A stretch of DNA of 64,000 bases. It comes from Sulfitobacter geojensis. Lineage in GTDB: Bacteria > Pseudomonadota > Alphaproteobacteria > Rhodobacterales > Rhodobacteraceae. The notes below the pieces were generated by a model that searched no databases, was not told the DNA's origin, and saw nothing but the letters and a program-made list of their open reading frames with translations. Below, one piece after another: positions 46,631 through 56,117 of the stretch. The translations under genes were made by a program, and so were the position numbers. Within the stretch, counting starts at the first letter, position 1; every line of letters begins with the position of its first letter. The stretch is from assembly GCF_000622325.1 (NCBI RefSeq), contig NZ_JASE01000005.1, positions 558,001 through 622,000 on the forward strand, read 5' to 3'.

Positions 46631-49558
46631 ATGGCTTATCAGACACGCGGACGCGATCCATTGCTGGACAGCAACATGGCAGAAGCCATCGAAAAACGTG
46701 GCAAGGAATTGCTGGGGCTGGTCCTGACGTTGTTCGGTGTGATGGCCGCAATGATGATTTTCAGCTATACGCCGGATGATCCCAACTGGATGGTCTCCAC
46801 CGATGCGCCTGTCCAGAACTGGATGGGCCGGATGGGCGCGTCAATTGCTGCGCCGCTGTTCATGATTGTCGGCTGGGGTGCATGGGGCGTGGCGATTGTG
46901 CTGCTGTTCTGGGGCGCGCGGTTTGCGTTGCACTGGGGACAGGACCGTGCCGTGGGCCGGTTGATCTTTGCGCCGATTGCTGTGGCCTTGGGCGCGATTT
47001 ATGCCGCGACGTTGGCACCGGGTGCCGAGTGGCTGCAAACCCATAGCTTTGGGTTGGGTGGCTTGTTCGGCGATACGGTCATGGGCGCGATCCTGACGAT
47101 CTTGCCCATCGGATCGTCATTTACAGTCAAACTGATGTCCCTGCTGATGGGCGTTGCGATCCTGGCGCTTGGTGCGTTTGTCCTGGGGTTCACCAAGGTT
47201 GAATTGCAACGTCTGGCGCGGTTCCTTCTGGTCGGTGTGATCATGGCCTATGCGATGTTCATGAACCTGATCGGACGCGGGGCAAGTGGTGCCGTCCATG
47301 CAGCACAGACCTTGCAGGCCCGTCAGGCCGAACGCCGCGAACAGCGCCGGGTTGAAGCCGAGGAGCTTGCCGAATGGCAGGCCAACCAACCCGCATTCAA
47401 TGCACCACCCGCACCCGAAGTATACCCCGAACCGATGTATGCGGAAGAAGCACCGGAGCCGAAAACGGGCTTGTTGGCGCGCATGCCTGCGCTCATCAAA
47501 CGGCCCGAACCCATGCCGGAGCAGGAACTGGTCGAAAGCTATAGTGACGCCGTGGTTGATGAAGGGCCGGGCGAAGAGCGGATCAAGTCCAAGATCGCCG
47601 ATGTGATCAAGAACCGCGTGCGCACGGCGACGGCTGTGCATACGCCTGTTACGGCACCGCTGACCAAAGGACGCGGGCGTGGTCCTGATGCCTTGTTGCT
47701 AGACACAACGCCGCGCAGCCAACTGCCGCCGGAACCGCCGTTGACCGCACCGGCCAGCCGCGTTGAACCCCGTCTGTCGATTAACACCGTCGCCCCGTCG
47801 GCGCCGATCCCCGTGGCCCCGACGCCTGCGGCCGCCGCGATGCCAGCCGCCGCGCCGGAAATCGACGTGGCAGATCCCGTGGTAGAACCTTTGCCGCTTC
47901 AGGAAGCCGCCGCGCCTGTCGTGCCGCCCATTCCGGTCCCCGAACCGCGCAAGGTTGTGCAGCAACCCGTGCGTAAACCGACCCCACCGTCAAAACAGGC
48001 CATTGCCGAAGCGCAACCGGCGCTGAGCTTTGAAGACACCCACCCCGGTTTCGAACTGCCGCCCTTGAACCTGTTGGAAAACCCCGAAGACGTGCAACGT
48101 CTGCACCTTTCCGACGAGGCGCTTGAGGAAAATGCGCGGATGCTGGAAAGCGTGCTTGATGATTACGGCGTGAAGGGCGAGATCGTCGCCGTCCGTCCCG
48201 GCCCCGTTGTCACGATGTACGAACTTGAGCCTGCCCCGGGTCTTAAGGCCAGCCGCGTGATTGGCCTTGCTGACGATATCGCGCGTTCAATGGCGGCGCT
48301 CTCTGCGCGTGTGTCCACTGTGCCGGGCCGCTCCGTTATCGGTATCGAACTGCCGAACGAGAACCGCGAAAAAGTTGTCCTGCGCGAAATCCTGTCAGCC
48401 CGCGATTTCGGCGACAGCAACATGCGCCTGCCGCTTGCCTTGGGCAAGGACATTGGCGGTGATCCCGTTGTCGCGAACCTTGCCAAGATGCCTCACCTCT
48501 TGATTGCGGGTACCACTGGCTCCGGTAAATCTGTGGCGATCAACACGATGATCCTGTCGCTGCTCTACAAGCTGACGCCGGAAGAATGCCGCCTGATCAT
48601 GATTGACCCCAAGATGCTGGAACTGTCTGTTTATGACGGCATTCCGCACCTGCTGTCCCCCGTTGTGACCGACCCGAAAAAGGCGGTTGTCGCGCTCAAG
48701 TGGACCGTGGGCGAAATGGAAGAACGCTATCGCAAGATGTCGAAGATGGGCGTGCGCAACATCGAAGGCTACAACGGCCGCGTGCGCGATGCGCTGGCCA
48801 AAGGTGAGATGTTCAGCCGCACGGTTCAAACCGGTTTTGACGATGACACTGGCGAGCCTATTTTCGAGACAGAAGAGAACACACCAGAGGCGCTGCCCTA
48901 TATCGTCGTGATCGTTGACGAAATGGCGGACCTGATGATGGTTGCGGGCAAAGAGATCGAAGCTTGCATCCAGCGTCTGGCACAGATGGCGCGTGCGTCA
49001 GGCATCCACCTGATCATGGCGACACAGCGTCCCTCCGTGGACGTTATCACCGGCACGATCAAAGCGAACTTCCCCACGCGTATCTCGTTTCAGGTAACGT
49101 CGAAAATCGACAGCCGCACGATCCTGGGCGAGATGGGGGCCGAACAGCTGCTGGGCATGGGTGACATGCTGTATATGGCGGGCGGTGCCAAGATTACCCG
49201 CTGCCACGGTCCGTTCGTCAGCGACGAAGAGGTCGAGGAAATCGTGAACCACCTCAAGCAATTCGGCGAACCGGATTACGTCGGTGGTGTTGTCGACGGG
49301 CCAAGTGATGACAACGAGGCCAGCATTGATGCGGTGCTTGGTCTGGGCGGCAATACCGATGGCGAAGATGCGCTGTATGACACTGCCGTTGCGATTGTGA
49401 TCAAGGATCGCAAATGTTCGACGTCCTATATCCAGCGCAAACTGGCGATTGGATATAACAAAGCCGCACGACTGGTGGAGCAGATGGAGGAGCAGGGTCT
49501 TGTTTCTCCGGCCAATCATGTGGGCAAACGCGAAATACTTGTGCCGGAACAGGGCTAA
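46631..49558 (+). CDS. ftsK: DNA translocase FtsK
   Basis: A 975-residue division-site DNA translocase that clears the chromosome terminus and aids XerCD. Four transmembrane helices lie in the first 230 residues, then a proline/alanine-rich linker to about 470, then the RecA-like motor with Walker A GTTGSGKS near 627-634 and Walker [10 protein letters not shown]. The C-terminal gamma winged helix ([24 protein letters not shown]) reads polarity signals. Start at 46631 is preferred; the upstream ATG at 46604 overlaps the aminotransferase gene. Confidence 0.97.
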   Translation: MAYQTRGRDPLLDSNMAEAIEKRGKELLGLVLTLFGVMAAMMIFSYTPDDPNWMVSTDAPVQNWMGRMGASIAAPLFMIVGWGAWGVAIVLLFWGARFALHWGQDRAVGRLIFAPIAVALGAIYAATLAPGAEWLQTHSFGLGGLFGDTVMGAILTILPIGSSFTVKLMSLLMGVAILALGAFVLGFTKVELQRLARFLLVGVIMAYAMFMNLIGRGASGAVHAAQTLQARQAERREQRRVEAEELAEWQANQPAFNAPPAPEVYPEPMYAEEAPEPKTGLLARMPALIKRPEPMPEQELVESYSDAVVDEGPGEERIKSKIADVIKNRVRTATAVHTPVTAPLTKGRGRGPDALLLDTTPRSQLPPEPPLTAPASRVEPRLSINTVAPSAPIPVAPTPAAAAMPAAAPEIDVADPVVEPLPLQEAAAPVVPPIPVPEPRKVVQQPVRKPTPPSKQAIAEAQPALSFEDTHPGFELPPLNLLENPEDVQRLHLSDEALEENARMLESVLDDYGVKGEIVAVRPGPVVTMYELEPAPGLKASRVIGLADDIARSMAALSARVSTVPGRSVIGIELPNENREKVVLREILSARDFGDSNMRLPLALGKDIGGDPVVANLAKMPHLLIAGTTGSGKSVAINTMILSLLYKLTPEECRLIMIDPKMLELSVYDGIPHLLSPVVTDPKKAVVALKWTVGEMEERYRKMSKMGVRNIEGYNGRVRDALAKGEMFSRTVQTGFDDDTGEPIFETEENTPEALPYIVVIVDEMADLMMVAGKEIEACIQRLAQMARASGIHLIMATQRPSVDVITGTIKANFPTRISFQVTSKIDSRTILGEMGAEQLLGMGDMLYMAGGAKITRCHGPFVSDEEVEEIVNHLKQFGEPDYVGGVVDGPSDDNEASIDAVLGLGGNTDGEDALYDTAVAIVIKDRKCSTSYIQRKLAIGYNKAARLVEQMEEQGLVSPANHVGKREILVPEQG

Positions 49559-49594
49559 GGCTTACCTCCTTCCGACCTGTTGATGCACACAATC

Positions 49595-49625
49595 ACCGCC
49601 GGGCACATCCCCCGGCGGTTTTTTT
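49595..49625 (+). terminator. intrinsic terminator of ftsK
   Basis: ACCGCCGGG (49595-49603) pairs with CCCGGCGGT (49611-49619), a nine-base-pair stem with a seven-base loop, followed by T residues to 49625. Confidence 0.93.
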
Positions 49626-49869
49626 GTGGGCTGTTGAGGAAGGTCCGTATTTGCAAAAGTCTGGACCGATACGCGTCAGATCGGGTAGCATCCCCGCATG
49701 GGCTCCTATTTCGCGGGCCATAAAACTAATTCTTGAACGCTATTTTAGCACAATTTCATTTGCCGGACGGTCGGGCTTTTCTGCGAATACTCTGCGGTGG
49801 ACTGTTTTTACGTCCCCGAACTTGCAGTTCAATCACGGCCCTGACGGCAGCCTGAAAAGGAAAACACGC
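49626..49869 (+). other. AT-richer intergenic region
   Basis: About 244 bases between the ftsK terminator and the next start. Its middle part (about 49723-49760) is clearly AT-richer than the surroundings and includes TTGAAC at 49733, a possible -35, but no confident -10. The frame stays open here in phase with the downstream gene, but the sequence is not protein-like. No RNA gene was recognised. Confidence 0.4.
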
Positions 49870-50490
49870 ATGGCCGAAGATAATGACCCGACCAAGAAAT
49901 TTCTGGACGCGACAGAGAAATATCAAGAGCGATTGCACAAGCTTTGGAAAGTCGTTTTCAAAAAAGTCTCGGCGCATCTTAAAAACATGGTCAGTTTTAC
50001 GCGGCTTGTTGCGAATGTCGCAAAAGAGATTGCAGCGATCATCGGTAAATCGGTTGTCGATAGGGTAATCAACGCCGCTCAAACGGTAGAGGGTTTGATC
50101 ACAAACATCCCCGTGTTGTTAAGAACCGCATTGCTTTTGGGCCGCCGTATCATCGCCAAGATCAAAAAGGCCGCTGATCCGAACGAGGTTATCCCGACGC
50201 TGAAAAAACTGTTCACGCGCTACGTCCGTATGATCAAACAAGTCTTTGCTTTCATCACAAACCTGATCCAGCAGCTTGATATCCTTGGCACGGTCTTTGG
50301 CGTGATCGGCACGTTCCAAAGCGTGCTGCGGGCGCTTTTCTCGTGGATCACCGATGTTACCGGTGCGAAAGACGGGGCGGTCAAGGCGCAGCGAATGCTC
50401 AGGAAAGTTTGGAAAGAGATGAAAAGAGAGGTCAAAGAAGCGGAGTTGCTGCGTAAACAGGTGATGAAGCTGAAAGCCAAGCCCACATAA
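49870..50490 (+). CDS. unknown basic helical protein
   Basis: A 206-residue protein I do not recognise. It is strongly basic, entirely helical by eye, with two or more moderately hydrophobic amphipathic stretches (TNIPVLLRTALLLGRRII, AFITNLIQQLDILGTVFGVIG) and a lysine/arginine-rich C-terminal helix (MLRKVWKEMKREVKEAELLRK). It could bind membranes or nucleic acid peripherally. AAAGGAAA precedes the ATG. Codons and flanks are AT-richer than the neighbouring ftsK and lolA, suggesting later insertion. Conservation cannot be judged here. Confidence 0.6.
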   Translation: MAEDNDPTKKFLDATEKYQERLHKLWKVVFKKVSAHLKNMVSFTRLVANVAKEIAAIIGKSVVDRVINAAQTVEGLITNIPVLLRTALLLGRRIIAKIKKAADPNEVIPTLKKLFTRYVRMIKQVFAFITNLIQQLDILGTVFGVIGTFQSVLRALFSWITDVTGAKDGAVKAQRMLRKVWKEMKREVKEAELLRKQVMKLKAKPT

Positions 50491-50595
50491 ATAAAGGAAA
50501 AATCGCCGGCCGTTAGCAATAAACCGCCGCGTGATATCGCATATCACCGCCCAACGCCCTATGTCTTATCCAACACAGGCAAACAGGTAACCATT

Positions 50596-51201
50596 ATGCG
50601 TATTCTTTCCACCGCCGTTCTTTCTCTTGGGTTGGCGCTTGCTCTTCCGTTGGCAGCTGCGGCACAAAAACTGCCGTTAAATGACATCTCGGCGTATTTG
50701 AACAAGCTTCAGACAGCCAAGGGCGAATTCACCCAGATCAATGATGACGGTTCGATCAGCACTGGCACGATCTATATCAAACGACCCGGCAAGGTGCGTT
50801 TCGAATACAACCCGCCCGAAACTGCGCTGGTGATTGCGGGCAGCAACACGGTTGTGATCTTTGACAAGAAATCGAACCAGCCCGCCGAAAGCTACCCGTT
50901 GGCGCGCACCCCTTTGTCGATCATTCTGGCGCGCAATGTGGATTTAGGTAAGGCCAATATGGTTACCGGACACAGCTTTGACGGCACCGCAACAGTGGTC
51001 AAAGCCCAAGACCCCGAAAACCCGCAGTACGGCAATATCCAGCTGAAATTCACCGGCAATCCGGTTGAATTGCGTCAGTGGGTGATCAATGACGGGAACG
51101 GGTCGCAGACCACCGTCGTCCTCGGTGATCTGCAAAAGGGCGGTAGCCTGCCCAACAGCCTGTTCAACGTCGGCAGCCCCGGCAGTACCGGCAACCGTTA
51201 A
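50596..51201 (+). CDS. lolA: outer-membrane lipoprotein carrier LolA
   Basis: A 201-residue periplasmic chaperone that carries lipoproteins from LolCDE to the outer membrane. Signal peptide residues 1-22 (ALPLAAAAQ cleavage region), then the LolA core: LNKLQTAKGEFTQI, GTIYIKRPGKVRFEYNPPE and the C-terminal INDGNGSQTTVVL. Adjacent to ftsK in many alphaproteobacteria, here separated by one inserted gene. Its stop overlaps the convergent transglycosylase gene by four bases. Confidence 0.94.
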   Translation: MRILSTAVLSLGLALALPLAAAAQKLPLNDISAYLNKLQTAKGEFTQINDDGSISTGTIYIKRPGKVRFEYNPPETALVIAGSNTVVIFDKKSNQPAESYPLARTPLSIILARNVDLGKANMVTGHSFDGTATVVKAQDPENPQYGNIQLKFTGNPVELRQWVINDGNGSQTTVVLGDLQKGGSLPNSLFNVGSPGSTGNR

Positions 51202-51782
51202 CGCAGGCGGCACGCCGACAGTTGCGCGCGATACATTTGCGAGCGGGCATCCACCTTGCCCGCAACGCCGACAAGCCATGACTTGCGATTGTAGGTCTGT
51301 TTGCGAAAACCGGTGTGGCCCTCGTGGTAGGCTAGGTACTGGTTGCGCGCATCCGACAGTGACACGCCGTTGCGATCACGGGTCTGGTTCATATACCAGC
51401 CCATAAAATCGGTGGCGTCATTGATCCGGTTCCGCTTGGCCGAGCGGCGGTTTTGATCCGCTCGATACTCGTCCCACGTGGCGTCCAAAGCTTGCGAATA
51501 GCCGTAGGCGCTGGATTGGCGGCCCATCGGTATCACCCCCGCAACATAGCGAAACGGCGTACGTGCATCGGCGATGAATTTGCTTTCCTGATGAATCGTG
51601 GCCATCATGACGTGCATGGGAACACCCCACTTACGTTCCACTTTGCGGAATGCTTTCAGGTATTGCGGGCGCTCTCTGAGGAGGTTGCAGGCATTGTCCA
51701 GATCACGCGGCGCAGACGACTGTCCACCGCCGCAGGATCCAACCAGCAACACAAGTATCAGGGCGCGAAGGGTTCTGCTCAT
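51198..51782 (-). CDS. lipoprotein with SLT-type lytic transglycosylase fold
   Basis: A 194-residue lipoprotein (lipobox VGSC, Cys17) with a lysozyme-like domain. The catalytic-type glutamate is Glu66 in TIHQESKF, followed by GYSQALDATW and a YLAYHEGHTGF segment typical of SLT-domain proteins. Expected to cleave peptidoglycan from the periplasmic face of a membrane. It stands alone and converges with lolA. Confidence 0.87.
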   Translation of the reverse strand: MSRTLRALILVLLVGSCGGGQSSAPRDLDNACNLLRERPQYLKAFRKVERKWGVPMHVMMATIHQESKFIADARTPFRYVAGVIPMGRQSSAYGYSQALDATWDEYRADQNRRSAKRNRINDATDFMGWYMNQTRDRNGVSLSDARNQYLAYHEGHTGFRKQTYNRKSWLVGVAGKVDARSQMYRAQLSACRLR

Positions 51783-51856
51783 GTGCCTCTCGCTTTTCGT
51801 TTATTTTATTTTGACAGCAGTTTAGCCGATTTTTCGTCGGCGTCACATCACATTTT

Positions 51857-52738
51857 TCACAACAAAACAGCCAAAAGCAGCGGCAATGCGCCGATAGACA
51901 TCAATGTCGACACCACAACAAGCCCTGCAACGGAATCTGCATCCGCCCCGTATTTCGCCGCCAGCATGTAGGATGTGACCGCAACCGGTGTGGCGACTTG
52001 CAGGACTAGGATGCCAAATGCGGTCTTGTCCAAGCCAAAGAGGCCGGCAGCAAGCCATGCTCCCCCGACGCAAATGACCAGCTTTAGGGCTGACAGGACA
52101 ATGGCCCGCCCGATCCCGCTGGGCGACAGCCGCGCCATGGCAACCCCGAGTGTGATCAACATCAGCGGAATCGCCATCTGCCCGATCAACCCCATGGTGT
52201 TGTCAACAAAGGTGGGCAGTTCCCAGCCCTGCCATAAAAACAGCGCCCCGCCGACCGTTGCCCAGACCAGTGGCTCCTTTAGAACCTTGCCGAAAGATCC
52301 GGCACCGGCGACCAGCCAGATGCCAAAAGTAAACGACAGGATTGCCATGACGGCGAACACAACAACGGCATATTCCAGCCCGACTTCGCCAAAGGCAAAC
52401 AAGGCCAGCGGCAGGCCAATGTTGCCGGTATTGCCGAATATAAGCGGCGCGGAAAACGTGCGTTGGTTCAACCGCAACGCCCAAATCAGGGCCAGCACAA
52501 CAGCCGAAACCGCCACGTAAGCGACAAGGCTGGCCAATGTCAGCGTGGTCAACGCAGCCGGATCAAGTGTGGTATTTACCAGTGCAGTGAAGATCAGGCA
52601 GGGCACGGCCAATGTCATCGCCAGTCGGGTGACAAATTCAAGTCGGTACTCAAAGCCTAGCTTGACCCAGGCAAACCCGATACCGGCCAAAAGAAAGACA
52701 GGTGCCACAATTTCCAGCACGGTGAAAATGAGGGTCAA
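51857..52738 (-). CDS. AEC family transporter
   Basis: A 293-residue membrane protein of the auxin-efflux-carrier family, with about ten hydrophobic helices in two halves (LEIVAPVFLLAGIGFAWVKLG at the start; NTGNIGLPLALFAFGE in the middle). Substrate unknown. The start is taken as TTG at 52738: the upstream frame to 52819 is not family-like, and GGA lies about nine bases before this TTG. A CTG one codon upstream is the alternative. Confidence 0.82.
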   Translation of the reverse strand: MTLIFTVLEIVAPVFLLAGIGFAWVKLGFEYRLEFVTRLAMTLAVPCLIFTALVNTTLDPAALTTLTLASLVAYVAVSAVVLALIWALRLNQRTFSAPLIFGNTGNIGLPLALFAFGEVGLEYAVVVFAVMAILSFTFGIWLVAGAGSFGKVLKEPLVWATVGGALFLWQGWELPTFVDNTMGLIGQMAIPLMLITLGVAMARLSPSGIGRAIVLSALKLVICVGGAWLAAGLFGLDKTAFGILVLQVATPVAVTSYMLAAKYGADADSVAGLVVVSTLMSIGALPLLLAVLL

Positions 52739-52822
52739 CAGACTGTTTCCTTTAAATTGTGTGACGTGATTGGACAAAAGCCCCTTGAACCCGTTACTAA
52801 CGAACGGTAGGGGCTGCAAGTT

Positions 52823-53149
52823 ATGCTACGCACACGCGCAAAATATCATCTGGGCCAAGTTGTCCGGCACAAGAAACACCCCTTTCGCGGGGTGATTTTT
52901 GACGTGGACCCTGAATTTGCCAATACTGACGAATGGTACGAGGCGATCCCAGAGGAAAGCCGTCCGGTCAAGGACCAGCCGTATTATCATCTGCTGGCTG
53001 AAAATGACCAAAGCTACTATGTGGCGTATGTGTCAGAACAAAATCTGGTCGCAGATTATTCCGGTGAACCTGTAGAACACCCTGATATCCCTGACCTTTT
53101 TGGCCCGTTTACCGATGGTGCCTATCCGCTGCATTTCCAACTGAACTGA
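52823..53149 (+). CDS. hspQ: HspQ heat-shock protein (hemimethylated-DNA-binding family)
   Basis: A 108-residue protein of the HspQ/YccV family: KYHLGQVVRHKKHPFRGVIFDVDPEF, then QPYYHLLAENDQSYYVAYVSEQNL. In E. coli HspQ is both a DnaA-related factor and an adaptor for Lon-type proteolysis. No signal peptide. It is divergent from the AEC gene, and nothing recognisable follows for 300 bases. Confidence 0.95.
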   Translation: MLRTRAKYHLGQVVRHKKHPFRGVIFDVDPEFANTDEWYEAIPEESRPVKDQPYYHLLAENDQSYYVAYVSEQNLVADYSGEPVEHPDIPDLFGPFTDGAYPLHFQLN

Positions 53150-53450
53150 CGTTCTTGCGCGCTAGAATTGGCGCGCGCTATTCGTCCGTTTGATGGCGTG
53201 AAATGTCTGGGGAATAGTGCCTCGGCACCGCGCACTGGGTGGGGGCTATTAAGCGTGATGCCGAGGGAAGCCATATGCAGCTACAAGCTCATCTATGCCC
53301 TTCGACGATGGCCGCTTTGTGATCGGATCACGGCGATTTCGGGATATTTCAGGGCGGTAATGCGGCGCCGCCCATTATCGTCAAAATGTTTCTTTCCTGG
53401 GGGAAAAGCCCCGCATTCCCTGTTGTTGCGACAGGCGTGAGCCTACCGCA
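53150..53450. other. intergenic region with no recognised gene
   Basis: About 300 bases between hspQ and the end of the RsbW-like gene. A GCGCGC/GCGCGC dyad (53157-53162 with 53171-53176) follows hspQ without a T-run, and a GGGG/CCCC hairpin occurs near 53400. A 90-codon open frame here has no protein-like features. No tRNA or known RNA was found. Confidence 0.5.
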
Positions 53451-53942
53451 TCATTGCGGAAAGCCGACAGCAATCCGAAGGCTTAGCCGGTTCTGTCCGT
53501 CACTGCGTGTATATCTGACATCTCTCGACAGATCCTTAATCAGAAACCAGCCAAACCCTCCCTCGGGTAGATCGGCAATGTTACAATCAACGCGTTCACG
53601 GTGCCCCTTAGGAAGCCTGTCATCCTTCATGGCCCGTCCCCGATCTGACAGCCGAACATGCAGCCCGTCGGCGCAATGCCGCAGCTGCAGATGTATCGGG
53701 CCGTCGGCATCAGGTGCTGGATATGCGTGTTCGACAATGTTGTTCAACGCTTCGGCGAGCACCAGTTCGACCGTGCTGGTTTCTTCCACATCAAGCGACA
53801 GAGGCGCCAACTGGTCGAACACCCCCTGCAAGGCGGCGCGCACGGCGCGGGGGCCGCTGGTGACCTTTACTTCAAAAGGGGGCAACAGGTCGGCAGGCTT
53901 GATCTTTTGAGTACTTCGACTCGTTTCATTCACAATGCGCAC
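53451..53942 (-). CDS. RsbW-type anti-sigma/ATP-binding protein
   Basis: A 163-residue GHKL ATPase-fold protein of the RsbW/SpoIIAB type. The N-box is LAEALNNIVEHAY and the ATP-lid region includes LSDRGRAM and EGGFGWFLIKDL. Such proteins bind a sigma factor or a STAS partner and may phosphorylate it. Start is taken as GTG at 53942: GAGG lies nine bases upstream, whereas the longer frame begins with TTG inside that ribosome-binding site. It overlaps the STAS gene by 17 bases, so the two are coupled. Confidence 0.88.
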   Translation of the reverse strand: MRIVNETSRSTQKIKPADLLPPFEVKVTSGPRAVRAALQGVFDQLAPLSLDVEETSTVELVLAEALNNIVEHAYPAPDADGPIHLQLRHCADGLHVRLSDRGRAMKDDRLPKGHRERVDCNIADLPEGGFGWFLIKDLSRDVRYTRSDGQNRLSLRIAVGFPQ

Positions 53943-54264
53943 GCAAAGCTTCCTCAAGTGTGAGGTGTATTTCGAAAACCGAATCCATCCGTGTCAGGCG
54001 GAAAACCTTTTCAACCGGGGGCGTTAAGCCCGCCAGAACAAGTCGGCGTTCGGGGGCAAGATGTTTCATCGTTGCGACGATCGCGCCCAAACCACTGGAA
54101 TCGATAAACCGAACTTGGGTAAGGTCCAGCACGACCTCTGCAGGCGCGGCCTGAGTTCCCAGGCGCACCGCCTCTTTGAAATCCAGCGCGACGGCTGCAT
54201 CAATCCGGTCTTCACCGATGCTGACAATACAAACACCGGCTTCTGTTTTGATCTGTAGTTCCAT
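53926..54264 (-). CDS. STAS-domain anti-sigma-factor antagonist
   Basis: A 112-residue single STAS domain. The phosphorylatable serine is Ser56 or Ser57 in VRFIDSSGLGAIVA, with the preceding VVLDLTQ strand, as in SpoIIAA/RsbV. It would release a sigma factor by binding the overlapping RsbW-type kinase when unphosphorylated. No sigma factor gene is in the window, so the target is elsewhere or the pair acts on another output. Confidence 0.92.
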   Translation of the reverse strand: MELQIKTEAGVCIVSIGEDRIDAAVALDFKEAVRLGTQAAPAEVVLDLTQVRFIDSSGLGAIVATMKHLAPERRLVLAGLTPPVEKVFRLTRMDSVFEIHLTLEEALRAHCE

Positions 54265-54352
54265 AAAAAAATGCCCCATACCTGACCGACAGAAAAATAC
54301 TTAGGCTCAATTTCTTACCAACTGATGAGCAACTGCACCAAAGGAGACGGAA

Positions 54353-55525
54353 ATGAAGAACGTTGTTATTGCCGGAGCGGCCCGCACGCCGATGGGCGGC
54401 TTTCAAGGTGCCTTTGACGGTCTTAGCGCCTCTGCGCTTGGGGGGCATGCGATCAAGGCTGCACTGGACAACGCCAAAACTGCCACGGTGCAAGAAGTAT
54501 TGATGGGGTGTGTTCTGCCTGCCGGACAGGGTCAGGCACCGGCACGTCAGGCGGGTTTCGCTGCAGGTCTGGGCGAAGAGGTGCCCGCCACAACGCTGAA
54601 CAAAATGTGCGGATCGGGCATGAAAGCGGCGATGATCGGTTTTGACCAGATTGCATTGGGCCATACAGATGTGATGGTCGCGGGCGGCATGGAAAGCATG
54701 ACCAGCGCACCATATGTCCTGCCGAAAATGCGCGGCGGCGCACGTCTGGGCCACGCTGCAGTGGTCGATCACATGTTTCTTGACGGCTTGGAAGATGCTT
54801 ATGACAAGGGCCGCCTGATGGGCACTTTTGCCGAAGATTGCGCCGAAACCTTCCAGTTTACACGCGAAAAGCAGGATGAATATGCGCTGGCTTCTCTGTC
54901 GCGCGCGCTAGAGGCGCAATCAAACGGTGCGTTTGCCGATGAAATCGCCAGCGTCGAAATGAAAACGCGCAAGGGCAATGTGACGGTAAACACAGACGAA
55001 CAGCCCGCCAATGCCCGTCCCGACAAAATCCCGCAGCTGAAACCGGCGTTTCGCGAAGGGGGCACAGTAACGGCAGCCAATTCTTCCTCCATCTCGGACG
55101 GTGCCGCCGCCCTTGTGCTTGCCTCTGAGGATGCCGCAAACGCGCAAGGCATGAACATCCGTGCGCGTATCCTTGGACATGCCAGCCACGCGCAGGCACC
55201 GGGTCTTTTTACCACCGCACCCGTGCCTGCCGCGCAAAAGCTGCTGGAACAAATCGGTTGGAGCAAAGACGACGTCGACCTGTGGGAAGTGAACGAAGCC
55301 TTTGCGGTTGTCCCCATGGCTTTCATGCATGAGATGGGTCTTGATCACGCCATCGTAAACGTCAACGGCGGGGCTTGTGCCCTGGGCCATCCCATCGGTG
55401 CATCCGGTGCCCGTATCATGGTGACCTTGCTTAACGCGCTGGAGAAACGCGGTCTGAAACGTGGCATTGCGGCCATCTGCATCGGCGGCGGCGAAGGCAC
55501 AGCCATTGCGATTGAACGCGTCTAG
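54353..55525 (+). CDS. acetyl-CoA acetyltransferase (thiolase)
   Basis: A 390-residue biosynthetic-type thiolase that condenses or cleaves acyl-CoA. The nucleophile is Cys86 in NKMCGSGMKA; the His and second Cys are in GGACALGHPIGASG and CIGGGEGTAIAI. Length is typical of PhaA-like acetoacetyl-CoA thiolases. No PHB genes are adjacent. It is preceded by a good AAAGGAGA ribosome-binding site. The 31-bp repeat begins at its stop codon. Confidence 0.95.
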   Translation: MKNVVIAGAARTPMGGFQGAFDGLSASALGGHAIKAALDNAKTATVQEVLMGCVLPAGQGQAPARQAGFAAGLGEEVPATTLNKMCGSGMKAAMIGFDQIALGHTDVMVAGGMESMTSAPYVLPKMRGGARLGHAAVVDHMFLDGLEDAYDKGRLMGTFAEDCAETFQFTREKQDEYALASLSRALEAQSNGAFADEIASVEMKTRKGNVTVNTDEQPANARPDKIPQLKPAFREGGTVTAANSSSISDGAAALVLASEDAANAQGMNIRARILGHASHAQAPGLFTTAPVPAAQKLLEQIGWSKDDVDLWEVNEAFAVVPMAFMHEMGLDHAIVNVNGGACALGHPIGASGARIMVTLLNALEKRGLKRGIAAICIGGGEGTAIAIERV

Positions 55526-55555
55526 CCCCTCTTTTTGGCCTTATATACTGTCCGC
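55525..55555 (-). repeat. 31-bp dispersed repeat, copy 2
   Basis: Exact reverse complement of 491-521. It begins at the thiolase stop codon and lies upstream of msrC, where its TATACT (55544-55549) could serve as a -10-like element on the plus strand. In both copies the plus-sense CCCCTCTTTTTGGCC end follows a coding region. Confidence 0.9.
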
Positions 55556-55578
55556 AACCAGCCCCAGGGAGCCGTCCT

Positions 55579-56037
55579 ATGAAAGTGGATTACGATACCC
55601 TTGCCAAGTCCATCGCGTCGCTGACCGAGGGTGAAACAGACGCTGTGGCCCTCATGGCGACTGTCGCTTGTGAGGTGCACCATGCCGACGACCGGTTCGA
55701 CTGGACGGGGTTTTACCGCGTTGTCGCACCGGAACTGCTCAAGATCGGGCCTTACCAAGGGGGCCACGGCTGTCTGGTGATCCCGTTCGCGCGCGGCGTC
55801 TGTGGCGCGGCGGCGCGCACGGGCGAGGTCCAGCTGGTTGCGGATGTCGATGCCTTTCCCGGACATATCGCCTGCGCATCGTCCACACGCTCGGAACTGG
55901 TGCTGCCGGTTTTCGACGGGGCGGGCAGCCTGATCGGGGTGTTCGACATCGACAGCAACCAACCGGATGCCTTTGACACCTTGGACGCGACGGCGTTGAC
56001 GGAAATATTGCAGCGCGTCTTCGCTCAAGCAAAATAG
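55579..56037 (+). CDS. msrC: free methionine-(R)-sulfoxide reductase
   Basis: A 152-residue GAF-domain protein of the fRMsr type, reducing free Met-R-SO with thioredoxin. Three cysteines, Cys65 (GGHGCLVIPF), Cys75 (RGVCGAA) and Cys99 (HIACAS), have the same 10 and 24 residue spacing as the redox cysteines of E. coli fRMsr, which supports function and not just fold. The stop codon is the first base of the regulatory palindrome before the XRE gene. Confidence 0.93.
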   Translation: MKVDYDTLAKSIASLTEGETDAVALMATVACEVHHADDRFDWTGFYRVVAPELLKIGPYQGGHGCLVIPFARGVCGAAARTGEVQLVADVDAFPGHIACASSTRSELVLPVFDGAGSLIGVFDIDSNQPDAFDTLDATALTEILQRVFAQAK

Positions 56038-56116
56038 CGATTCCGTGAAATAATTCTGGATTTTTTCACGAACCTGTTGTTACGTGAAAAGCAGAGGCAT
56101 TTTTTCACGGAATCGC
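56037..56116. promoter_or_regulatory. nested palindromic operator before the XRE-cupin gene
   Basis: The whole gap is one 80-base palindrome. Perfect 14-base arms at 56037-56050 and 56103-56116 enclose a second inverted pair (56063-56070 with 56083-56090). Four half-sites result: CGTGAAA at 56044 and 56083, TTTCACG at 56064 and 56103, about 19-20 bases apart, making two tandem copies of CGTGAAA-N13-TTTCACG. The last half-site adjoins the ribosome-binding site. The regulator it precedes is the obvious candidate binder. Confidence 0.82.
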
Positions 56117-56117
56117 A

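Noticed and set aside
53168-53440. 90-codon frame in the gap after hspQ
   Set aside because: Composition is not protein-like, there is no ribosome-binding site and no family resemblance.
56061-56090. T-run plus TTTTCACG/CGTGAAAA hairpin as a terminator for msrC
   Set aside because: The T-run precedes the stem instead of following it, and the half-site spacing fits an operator better.
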